64,000 bases of DNA from positions 1,679,026-1,743,025 of the forward strand of contig VWZS01000496.1 of NCBI GenBank assembly GCA_013397075.1. Direction: 5' to 3'. The translations under genes and the position numbers were made by a program. A model generated the notes under the pieces. The model was not told the origin of the DNA. It did no database searches and saw only the letters and a program-made list of their open reading frames with translations. Shown piece after piece: positions 55,300-64,000 of this stretch (the first letter of the stretch is position 1; each line of letters starts with the position of its first letter). The DNA is from Rhabdornis inornatus. Its lineage: Eukaryota; Chordata; Aves; Passeriformes; Rhabdornithidae.

Positions 55300-55410
55300 A
55301 GGGGCCCGAGCTGCCAGGGTCCAGGAGCCTGGAAGTCTCGGCTTTCTGGCACCTCACCCAGCAGCCTGCCCAGGAGCCAGGCAGCCAAGCCAGCAAGCCC
55401 TCGGGCCCCT
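55300..55410. repeat. GC-rich patch bounded by 11-bp inverted repeat
   Basis: AGGGGCCCGAG (55300-55310) and CTCGGGCCCCT (55400-55410) are exact reverse complements and enclose about 90 bases of markedly GC-rich sequence in an AT-rich desert. The inside holds further CCAGG/CCTGG and GCCAAGCC/GCCAGCAAGCC words, so it could fold extensively. A 62-codon minus-strand frame spans it, but its composition simply follows the GC bias. Origin unknown: a mobile-element fragment, a structured RNA or a GC-rich conserved element. Confidence 0.7.
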
Positions 55411-55886
55411 AGAAGCAGATTAAAGGTCTCCTGGTTTCCATTATACACTGGGTAAAACAGACACATTCTTTAAAGAACAATCAGATTTCATCGAACAGCA
55501 TTCTTTTTTTTTTTTTACAGGAAAACATGCCACCCAGAAATCTTTAATCACTTCTATTGCTAATTGTGTTGTTAAAACAACACATCATGTTTCTCTGATG
55601 TACCATGTGGCAAATCCAAAGTGGTATCTGATGGATTGACTAAAAGTCTCCCTTTAATTACCTACAGAAATTGCTGCTGATCTAAACAAATCAGTGCCAA
55701 CCTTAGGGAACGCACATTTATAGACACTTTGAAACTCTGCACACAAGCATTTATTGGTGATAAAACTGTGGCTTGCAATCAGCCAAGAACTTGCAGTAAC
55801 TCCTGTTACTCCAGGTACTCATATACAGCAGCACCACATGGAAGCACCTCACAAGGAGTCTTCTGGAGAGCCCTTCCAGCACAGCT

Positions 55887-55935
55887 GGGGGGAGGAGGGG
55901 GAGGAGGAGGAGGAGGAGGAGGAGGAGGCGGCGGC
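55887..55935. repeat. (GGA)n microsatellite
   Basis: Imperfect to perfect GGA/GAG triplets on the plus strand, ending in GGCGGCGG. It yields spurious poly-Gly, poly-Glu and poly-Pro frames. Confidence 0.97.
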
Positions 55936-58729
55936 ATCAACCCTTTGCAGGTCAGGCACTGAGGCCTTCCACAGAAAGGCACTGCAAGCACAGGCTGTGT
56001 ATGGCAGTCAGATTGAAAGCAAGGGCTAATTTAAAGAGTGCAAAAAGGGAACAGGAAGCCAAAGTGAGTGTGTTCTACAATGTGAAATGATTCAATAAGC
56101 ATGTGTTTAACTTCTCTAATCTCTGCTGGACACTTGAAATTGCTCCTCTCACTACAGCTGCAAGGGCTCGACAGAACAGTTCCACACACTGCACCAAATC
56201 TGATCAGAAAGCAAGAGGTGGTCTCAGGGCATCCCCACCAAAAACAAAATTAAGCCTTTTTCTTGGTTCAGCTGTGGTGTTTTCTTTCAAAATTTACCTG
56301 GAGTGGCTGGGGTTTTTCAGGATTTCTAATATTCCCCAAGTATTTAATATATGTTTGCTTTCCAGATAGAGAATGTCCTTGTGGAACAAGTGTTAGTCTA
56401 CTGAAAGATAAAAAGCTCAATCAAATAAAACATTTATGTGCCAAAAGAAAAGGCATTTTAGCTGCATCACCCATATGAAGTCTATTGGCCAAAGCACTCA
56501 GTGAGGAAGTGGGAGACCTCAGTATTAATTTCTTACTTCAGCATATGAGGTTGAAATAGATGGTGTGCTGAAAATGTTCCACTACAGTGCAAATAATTTG
56601 CAATGTTGGGTCAAAGGCACAGCAAAGCATGTCCCTGCAGCCTAGGGTGAGCCTCCCAATTAAGTGTGCTGTACATCTTGGAACCCATCAGGTTATTAAT
56701 TTTCCGATCCATGTCACTTACTAGACATCATACCAAAAGACCTACTTCTAGCAGCCTGCTTTTTAATGTATTAGAGGAGACTTGACAGAGATAACGGAGG
56801 CAAATATGGATCCTTATTTTATTCCTGTTGTCAACAGGGTGAACAGCTTTCTCTGTCAGCAGAGAACTATCAGGAAAGAGCATCATGCAAAATGAATGAC
56901 TGCTGTTCACAAAAATGCTGAAACACAACTAATTGATTTTGATGTAGCAGCCAGCTACATTTCATTTGTATCCTTTACATTCAGGACCTTTAATAAAGTA
57001 TTTTTGTTAAGAGAAGTACATATAGACAAATTCAACTAAGTGCTGGTCTACTTTTCATTAGATTTTTCAGACAAGCGTAGTAAAGAAAATTGCTTTAAAG
57101 CAGAAGGCTACTTACTGGCAGAAAAGCTCTTTTTTTCCTAGTGTAAACAGTATCATTGATGCAGTCTATTTAAAATAAGCTTCTGCAGTTTTGCATGAAT
57201 TTTTGTTTTCCAAAAGAAGAAAAGGGGGGTGGGGGAAAAAAAGACTGGTATTATGGTAAGATGTTATGTCAGGACTAAGACACCAGGTTTTATTATCTAC
57301 TATTTTCCATGCCTTTTTGTCTTCTTTTTCTGTAAAATATTGACAGTCTTTCTCTACCTTATCAGCTGTTGTGCAACTGAATTAAAAAATGTTTGGGATA
57401 GTGAAGAACATGTGCCAGAGGAGAGATAAACTGCTTAAAATGTCTCCTGTCACACTGAAAGGGCTGCCACTTCAAACAAAGGCAATGTATCAACTGTAGG
57501 TATTTCCTTGGTTCAGATCAGGTGTGATAATCACTCAGCCTTTCCTACAAAACCCAGTAACAGTTATCAGCCCACTGGAGTGGGGTTGGCATGAAGATCC
57601 AAACATGACTCTCAGCAATTTGCCAATTTTGCTTCCTCGAGGAGCAGTGGTTCTACTGTTTCCATGTTTTCTACCTCCCCAGGTCTTTCTTACAAGTTCA
57701 AAGTGATTGGGACCCACAAAATTGAAGCCAGCTCTGTTATCAGAATAGGATCTAGGTATGTTTTTCAATATACCCATGACTCTTCAAACTGCTGATTATT
57801 CCTTTCTCACGTGACTTAAGTGTCAGATTCTCCTACTTCTGCCCTGAAACAGAGATGTGCAGGGTGTAAAATATGAACTGATGCTTTTTGCTAAAACTAG
57901 ACTATATTCAGTGTAGCATTATTGATGCCACATAGCCTTTGGGTCCAAGTGCCAAACTGTATTTTTGGCATAATTTCAAGGACAAAAGACAAATTTAAGC
58001 TTGGTGTTGAACACTGAAGTTAGCAATCATCTCTCTGCTTTATACCGTGTGATCTTTTGTAGGGCCCAGGTGACCCACAGATCTGGAACATAAATTAACA
58101 TTTCCTATTCTGCAATGAAAAAGGCAGCTTCCTCCACTGCACCTGTCTGCAGTAGAAAGAAGGCATGCAAATATTAATTCCCTCAGTGTTGTTGGTAGCC
58201 ATTTCCCCATGCACTGTTCCCCCTTCAAATTAGAGCTTTTTCTCTGAAGCATCTAGTTGCTTTCTGCCCACCAACAAGGTCATAATGAGCAACCATAAAA
58301 ACAAACTCACAGATAGCATCTGGTCTTCCTTTTGCACAGCTTGTAGATATTCTCTCCTCCTTGAGAGCAGTCATAGTTTAAGTTCAGAACATTCTCCTGA
58401 AATGGATTTCATTACTAACAGTTCGTACAAAATCCTTATAATTCTCAGGTGCTGTTCTAGCCAATACCAACTGTCACAGAACAACAATTTTCTTCTCTGA
58501 AAAACAGATGCAATCACATAATGCTCTTCACACAGCTAATACTGGAAATATACAGTAGGGTTTGTTCCTCTAGTTATATAGTAAAAAAAACCTTCATCCA
58601 CATCTTCTATGGGTTTGAACAGTGGTCAAAAGTTAAGCATTCCTTCTGTTCTTTTACCTTTATGCAGAAACATTTGCTTAAATTCCTCTGTCATGTTTAC
58701 TAAAAAAGAGGCAATGCTTAAGGAAGCTC
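55936..58729. other. Intergenic, nothing recognised
   Basis: No supportable gene or repeat; frames of up to 91 codons overlap the GGA tract or are unrecognised. Confidence 0.6.
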
Positions 58730-58835
58730 CTAAAGTCCTTCCCCACAGTGAGTATCTTCCTGATTTTCACAAGTAAATTCCACTCAGGTTTTCTGGGATT
58801 ACTCACAGAGGATGATACAGGCCAATGTGTGCAAA
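58730..58835. repeat. Possible ancient palindromic amniote repeat
   Basis: AGTCCTTCCCCACAGTGAGT, CACAAGTAAATTCCACTCAG, TGGGATTACTCACAGAGGAT and ACAGGCC are laid out like an old amniote repeat that I recall as AGTCCTTACTCA..GAGTAGTCC..TGGGACTACTCA..GATCAGGCC. Heavily diverged; low-confidence recognition without a repeat library. Confidence 0.35.
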
Positions 58836-61800
58836 GCTGCATGTAGACTTACACCTCAGACCTGCTGGTCAGAAACCAGCAGTACTCTTGCAGCAACGTG
58901 ACTCTTCTGAACAGAGATGGCACAGAACAACAAGGGCCAGATTCTTATTTCAGACAATGATTTAAAGCTGATTCTTTCAAATCTCCTATCTATAAGGCCC
59001 CTTCCATCTGCCTCAAGCCCTGAAGAGGCTAATTCTGCATTTCTCTCTCACGCAAAACTCCCACAGAGGTGGCTGAAGGACAGCAGCAGTGACTTCCCAT
59101 CCCAGCTAAGTTACACTGTTCGATATTTCAATACCCAACCAACAAGAGCACCATTCAAAAAATTGAAAATGAAACATCAACTTCTCACTTAAGACTGGTA
59201 GAAATTTTTCCTTCATGGTGAAATGAGCAAATGAAGAGTTAAAGATCAGATACTTGTCAAAATCTATATGGCTTAGTAGAAATATTTTGTTTTTCCACAA
59301 CAGTAGAGAGTGAGTGTTTCAAGCAGTTTATCATATCGGATCAAAGAAACAACTCTCAGCACATTTTACACATATCTTCTCCCTTTTTCTTAAGCAAAAG
59401 CTACATAGATTATTTTTCTCCTGTATATGCTATTAGCCAGCTTACAGTTGAAGCATAACCACAGTGGGAGTAGCAGAGCTGAAAACTTTTTCATAAAAAG
59501 TTAACACCACACAATATGTTACAAATTCCAGTCTTCAGCTATTACAAGTAATAAGAAAACACCGTATTTAAAAAAAGTAAATCAGCCCCATTTTACTTGA
59601 AGCATATTCAGTAGATACATTAAAAACAATTTTTATAGAAATCCTCTGTATTCACTAATTTAGAGGGAAATGCACTTAAAAGGGGTGTAAACTGCATATC
59701 TTTATTAATGAATATTATGTTTTATTTAGCTCTGAAGAAATAAGACCCTCTTGAGGCATTGAATCAAATGAGTAACTGTGACAAGAAAAATTAAAACCAT
59801 AGAAATACCCTGGTTTTAACTACCTTGCTGCTCATAGATATTCAGTATCTGCATCAATCCCTTTTAAATGTCTGAAAGTGCAAAAAAAAAAAAAAAACCA
59901 AACAAAAAAAAACCAAAACCAAAACAAAACAAACCTAGAAGCATTATTTCTTTAATGTTTGTAATGACCACAGAATATTATTACTGCAAAGAACTTACTT
60001 TTAAGGCACATCAGTCATTCCATATGTATTTTACGTTCACTAAAATATGACTGGCAATTAAATTTCATTTCCATAGATTACTTGAATTCTACAAGGTAAA
60101 AAAAGGTGGGGGAGGACTGTGTTTACAGGCCAGAGAGCTCATTTCCAAAGCAGCACACCACTGAAACCACTGTGAGTCTGCAGGCTGGGAAAGCCCTCCA
60201 AGGGAGCATTAAGCGACAAGAGCAGACCTTCATTTGGCAGGAACGGGCACCTCTAATGAGGCTGTCCAGGAGCTCAGAGGTAGAGCCAGGTACCATATGT
60301 TGCTTTGGTTGCTCTGATGATTACATTGTTTCTTCAGAGTAAACAAAACTGAACTTTATAGCTACATTGTTACCTACAAATAATACAAGCTTGTTTCAGC
60401 TCTTCTTGATGTAATTTTAATTAGAATACCCATTTTGCAAAAAAGAAATGGCTTGTAATTTCCTCCTCTCAGTTGCTATTTTTATCTCTCCTTTATCTGT
60501 CTCAGGTATGCATTTGTACCAAACCATTTGTTATTTAAACAAACCTCAAATCTTTTCACACTCTGAGCCTTATTTCAGGAAAGAATCCAGTAAGATACAG
60601 ATTTAGGACTTTGAAAATATCTCAGTTGTTTACTTAGCAAAATCCAGCAAACTTCTAATGCATTTTGTGCAATCATCTAATCCCTACTTCAGCAGAAGTC
60701 CCACCTGAATTTGAGTTAAACTGCCTATTGAAGGAGCAACCAGAACCTCAGCCACTGACTGTTTTCCAGGGTTAAGTGAACCAAATGCTTATTATGAAAA
60801 ACTGATGGAACAAAGTGACTGCTCTATCCTTTTTCCTTATGCCACAGAGATTTCAAGAGAAGAGGCTACAGACACCTTTCAGACAGAACAGAGGGAGTAA
60901 AGAAGGGAATATCTGATGATTCTTCAATATAGATTCAATTCAGCTGTTTCAAGAAGCCTGTTATATGTGATTAGACTTTGTTCTTTTTTTCTTCCAAGAA
61001 CTGTTTGCTGTGGAAAGGTGCACTTGAGGCAGATGCCAAATCCTGCCGCCTATGGAAAGAGTGATAAACATAGAAAGGAGCAGTATTTTCTTCACAAACA
61101 GAATACACACCTTGCAGCACCACAGCTGAAGATGGGATGTAAATCAGCTCACTCTTACACTTGGAATGCATACAGTGATGAATGTACAGACACCAGTCCC
61201 TGTCTCTCATTTTCTTCATTGCAGTTTATGACATTTTATAAACCCCTGGGAAATATGGTTTGCTTTGATAACTTTTCAAACTATTCTCCCCTCTTCTGCC
61301 CCTCCTCCCAAGAAAATCCTCTAAAATCATGAACTAGAAATGCAAACAGAAGAAGGGAAAGCAAGCAACATTAACACCAAAGGCTTAGAACAGCTGCACC
61401 TCCTATTAAGATTTGTTCACATACACCACTGACAGTCTGCAATGTATGTTTCTCATTAAAAAAATAAACATAAAGGACTTAGTTGCTCTAAGACTTTAAA
61501 TAGCAAGTATTTAAAGACCTTAGTAGTGGGGTGATTGCTCTTCCTCTAAAAACCTGCATATCAGAATGCCTTCAACTGCCTGTGTGAGAATGAGGAGCAT
61601 GCATCCAGCCCTGAGATTAGCCTTTGAAGGGAGACTGAAAAAAAGGGGAAGAAAAGTTCCCCTGGGCACATAGAAGTGGAAACTTAATTTTTTTAAAATT
61701 TTATCTCAAAAAATAGCAAGTTCACCAGAATGATTTTTTTTTTCACTATCTGCTCCAGGACAGCAAGGTCCTTAGGTCACAGATCTGAGAAGGATGGAGC

Positions 61801-62029
61801 AAGAATTTACTGCCTGGTATCCAGCAGGAAGAAATGAGGTCATGGGGTATATGTGCTCTTTTTCATATTTCATGAAAAAATGCAAGACTCCCAGGTTTGT
61901 CCCACTGACTAATCAAAAACTATGGGAAGACAGGAAAAATATTTCCCATCCAGATCTTAAGCAAAGACCCATCCAAAGGAAAAGAACACCCCATTCTTTG
62001 ACTTCATCCCTTGTGCAAAATCATGATTC
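58836..62029. other. Downstream flank of ADRA2C, no gene recognised
   Basis: Contains an A-rich tract at 59881-59934 and a moderately GC-rich block at about 60106-60340. The 138-codon plus-strand frame at 60916-61332 is the longest outside ADRA2C but has no recognisable domain, and a frame also runs on the opposite strand, as chance would give. Confidence 0.6.
59881..59934. repeat. A-rich tract with CAAAA units
   Basis: A run of about 16 A residues (from 59882) followed by CCAAAC and CAAAA-type units. It could be an old retroposon tail, but no element body is recognisable on its 5' side. Confidence 0.85.
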
Positions 62030-62052
62030 AGAAGGTTTTAACAGTACAAAGG

Positions 62053-62058
62053 TTTATT
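62053..62058 (-). promoter_or_regulatory. Candidate poly(A) signal of ADRA2C
   Basis: AATAAA on the minus strand, about 570 bases after the stop codon. It is the only exact AATAAA I see between there and the stop. On the mRNA strand a GU-rich segment (complement of about 61984-62000, containing GGGGTGTTCTTTT) follows some 50-65 bases downstream, which fits a CstF-binding element though a little far. Confidence 0.5.
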
Positions 62059-62210
62059 TAGAAAAGAGTTTGGATTGTTCTTTAGGGTTTTTTTGGCAAA
62101 CATTAAAATCCTCTCATAACTCAAAACACTGTTCCTGGTACTTTGCACTCTCCTTTCCCACATAAGCAGTAAAAGCCAATTTCTTACTGGGACAAATCCA
62201 CCTTAGGCCC

Positions 62211-62228
62211 CAGCTGCCCTATTTATAA
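62211..62228. promoter_or_regulatory. E-box next to perfect MEF2-type site
   Basis: CAGCTG (62211-62216) is followed two bases later by CTATTTATAA (62219-62228), an exact match to the MEF2 consensus YTAWWWWTAR; read on the other strand it also resembles a TATA box. E-box/MEF2 pairs occur in muscle and neuronal enhancers. It lies in the presumed ADRA2C 3' UTR. Short motifs arise by chance, so function is inference only. Confidence 0.25.
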
Positions 62229-62623
62229 GTACTCAAATCTCCACCACCACTGCCACATAACCCTTTCCTTTTTGTTTTCCCACAAAATTCCAGAGCTCAT
62301 GAAAGCTCACTGCCTCCCAAACTCAGTGTCTCAGCCTTTTCTCTGTGGGCTCCCCGTGCCCTGTGTCAGGGTTCAAAGACAATCATTCCCTCCCTCTTTA
62401 CCCCTCCACACTCCAGCACTGCTGCCCCAGCCCCACGTCACCATTCTGTACCATGGTGAGTGCCCTCAGCCTCCCAACACCATCCCTGCTCCCCACAGCA
62501 TCTCCCTGCTGCACCGAGAGGGAGAGCCCTCTTCCTGCTCCCTAAGCCCAAGCCCCGTGTTCTCTTCCAGCATTGAGCCTTCTCTTTTAACTCTACTGCT
62601 CAAGGCAAATCCATCCCTCCAGC

Positions 62624-63958
62624 TCAATGCCGGAAGTTCTTCTTCTTCTTCTTAAAAAGAATGTGTTTAAAGGACCTGCGGAAGTCCTGGTTGAAGATGG
62701 TGTAGATGACTGGGTTGAGGGAGCTATTGCAATACCCAATCCAGAAGAAGAACTTGAAGAGAGTCTCGGGGACCTCACATGCCTCCCGGCAAATACCATA
62801 GAGGCTGTAGGTGAAGAAAAAAGGGAACCAGCAAACTACAAAGACCCCCATGACCACAGCCAGCACAAAAGTGAAGCGTTTCTCCCGGGCCTGGGCAACT
62901 TTCTTACGGCAGATGCTGCTACGCTTCCGGCGGCGGCGATACGAGAAGAACTGCATGGAGCGATTGCTCGCACGGGACAGGCGGCTACTGGAGTGCTTGG
63001 AGGAGTATGAGTAGGAGAAGGACTGGCTCTTGCTTTTGCGGCGATGCTCCTCCCGGCTCCGCCTCCGCCTGCTCTCTGAGGTGCTGCTCTCCTCCAGCTC
63101 AATGTCCTCCAGCTCAGAGGCTTTGCGCCAGTGGTGCACTGAATAATGTCCGTTCTCTCCCAGCTGCATCCTCAGGGACGTGCAGCCGCCAGCAGCGCGG
63201 CTCAAGCCGTTCTCAGTCTGGGAGGACCCCTCTGGCATCGTTCGCTTCTCAGAGAGGGTCCTGGTCCTTAGCTTGGCCACACGGTAGATGCGGATATAGA
63301 CCAACACCATGATGAGGCAGGGGGCAAAGAAAGAGCCAATGCAAGAAGAAAGGATGTACCATGTCTCGTCATTGAGCTTGCACTGGGGAAAGACATCTCC
63401 TTCAGGGTCCCGGTACACGGAGATCAATGGCGGGAAGGAGATGATGGCTGAAATGAGCCACACGGTGAGGATGATGGCCTTGATCCGCCGCGGTGTCCGC
63501 TTGAGGTTGTACTCCACCGCCTGTGTGACTGACCAATACCTGTCGAGGCTGATGGCGCACAGGTGGACGATGGACGAAGTACAGAACAGCACGTCCAGCG
63601 CCAGGTAAATGTTACACCAAGCCTTGCCGAAGTACCAGTAATTCATAAGCTCGTTGGCTAAGGAGAAAGGCATGACCAGGGTAGCCACCAGGATGTCCGC
63701 GCTGGCCAGGGACACCAGGAAGAGGTTCTGGGGGGCTCTCAGCGCCCGGCTGGTGAGCACAGCTATCACCACCAGCACGTTGCCCACGATGGTGAAGACG
63801 ATGAGGAAGCCCACCACCGCCGCGAGGCTGGCCACGGCCGCCGGAGAGTAGGGGGAGGGCGGCTGCAGGAGGGCCGAGGAGGACGGCGAGGCGGGGGGCA
63901 GCGCCAGGGACTCGTTGGCGGAGCCCAGGCTCGTGTTCACCACCAGCAGCAGATCCAT
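62624..63958 (-). CDS. ADRA2C: Alpha-2C adrenergic receptor, complete single-exon gene
   Basis: Class A GPCR of 444 residues that binds adrenaline and noradrenaline and couples to Gi/o at the plasma membrane, often presynaptically. Seen: N-glycosylation sequons at N8 and N15; seven hydrophobic helices (about 41-67, 77-100, 113-135, 160-181, 200-223, 363-385, 400-419); N60 and D88 in TM1/TM2; amine-binding D122; DRY at 139-141; disulfide pair C115/C193; catechol-contacting S205 and S209 region; CWFP at 376-379; NPVIY at 415-419. Intracellular loop 3 (about 228-360) has an acidic run (282-290) and an Arg/Ser-rich stretch (294-348). The C-tail ends in a Lys run with no cysteine for palmitoylation, as in mammalian alpha-2C and unlike alpha-2A. 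Transmembrane and tail sequence fit 2C best among 2A/2B/2C. The ATG sits in CCCACCATGG, a strong Kozak context. No introns, frameshifts or stops; length is near the usual 2C size. Confidence 0.97.
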   Translation of the reverse strand: MDLLLVVNTSLGSANESLALPPASPSSSALLQPPSPYSPAAVASLAAVVGFLIVFTIVGNVLVVIAVLTSRALRAPQNLFLVSLASADILVATLVMPFSLANELMNYWYFGKAWCNIYLALDVLFCTSSIVHLCAISLDRYWSVTQAVEYNLKRTPRRIKAIILTVWLISAIISFPPLISVYRDPEGDVFPQCKLNDETWYILSSCIGSFFAPCLIMVLVYIRIYRVAKLRTRTLSEKRTMPEGSSQTENGLSRAAGGCTSLRMQLGENGHYSVHHWRKASELEDIELEESSTSESRRRRSREEHRRKSKSQSFSYSYSSKHSSSRLSRASNRSMQFFSYRRRRKRSSICRKKVAQAREKRFTFVLAVVMGVFVVCWFPFFFTYSLYGICREACEVPETLFKFFFWIGYCNSSLNPVIYTIFNQDFRRSFKHILFKKKKKNFRH

Positions 63959-64000
63959 GGTGGGTGTGCGGGGCGCCGGCGTCCTAGAGAGCCCGGCGGA
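62880..64000. other. CpG-rich block over ADRA2C coding region
   Basis: CG dinucleotides are frequent from about 62880 to the right edge, whereas the rest of the window is strongly CpG-depleted. The block covers the N-terminal three quarters of ADRA2C and continues past the window. CpG islands over intronless ADRA2 genes are known from mammals. No formal CpG observed/expected count was computed, so the boundaries are by eye. Confidence 0.65.
63959..64000 (-). other. ADRA2C: Partial 5' UTR of ADRA2C
   Basis: GC-rich sequence immediately upstream of the ADRA2C start codon, cut by the window edge. No upstream ATG is visible in these 42 bases. The transcription start and promoter lie beyond the window. 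Confidence 0.7.

Larger units (their letters stand above)
62030..62623 (-). other. ADRA2C: Likely 3' UTR of ADRA2C
   Basis: Region between the ADRA2C stop codon and the first canonical poly(A) signal on the minus strand. On the mRNA strand the half next to the stop codon is purine-rich. An open frame on the plus strand over this stretch looks like chance. The extent rests on the poly(A) signal alone, so a longer alternative 3' UTR is possible. Confidence 0.5.

Noticed and set aside
55729..56029. Frames with poly-Gly, poly-Glu and poly-Pro runs
   Set aside because: Products of the GGA microsatellite.
60916..61332. 138-codon plus-strand open frame, longest outside ADRA2C
   Set aside because: No domain, signal or homology I recognise; an 82-codon frame runs on the other strand; length is not exceptional for 62 kb of AT-rich sequence.
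62272..63010. Plus-strand frames of 127 codons over and beside the ADRA2C 3' end
   Set aside because: Antisense shadows of the receptor gene and of the C-rich flank.
1..64000. CRISPR arrays, operons, prophage, plasmid functions, rRNA or canonical tRNA genes
   Set aside because: None visible; the sequence is vertebrate nuclear DNA.

Overview
The window looks like nuclear DNA from a bird. It is AT-rich and CpG-poor, has no bacterial-style gene packing, and carries several 5'-truncated CR1 LINE copies with typical avian 3' ends plus LTR material that resembles avian endogenous retrovirus families. It also holds at least one very old CR1 remnant of the kind shared with turtles and crocodilians. 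The species cannot be fixed from the sequence; a bird is well supported, and the order is not.

Only one protein-coding gene can be supported. At the right edge, on the minus strand (62624-63958), is a complete intronless reading frame for the alpha-2C adrenergic receptor (ADRA2C). It sits in a GC- and CpG-rich block with a strong Kozak context. A likely poly(A) signal lies about 570 bases past the stop codon (62053-62058). Its promoter must lie beyond base 64000.

The remaining ~62 kb is the 3' intergenic flank of ADRA2C and reads as a gene desert. Its open reading frames are short, unrelated to families I recognise, and at the density expected by chance. Contents from left to right: a plus-strand CR1 at 2130-2544; a long unique stretch with small simple repeats; a CR1 tail at 26985-27050; a 28-bp tandem duplication (29472-29530); an old tRNA-like dispersed repeat (about 30016-30300); a perfect 24-bp inverted repeat (30570-30621); a solo LTR with TG...CA ends and a 4-bp target duplication (31502-32087); CR1 pieces at 33011, 38000 (ancient), 51374 and 53451; a 58-bp near-perfect inverted repeat with 280-bp spacing (39703-40098); an LTR-like avian repeat (about 40640-41110); an isolated GC-rich patch bounded by an 11-bp inverted repeat (55300-55410); and a GGA microsatellite.

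I did not find an undescribed multi-gene system. The items most worth checking are the two strong inverted repeats, the GC-rich patch with inverted ends, the old tRNA-like repeat, and possible conserved non-coding elements in this desert that might regulate ADRA2C or neighbouring genes.
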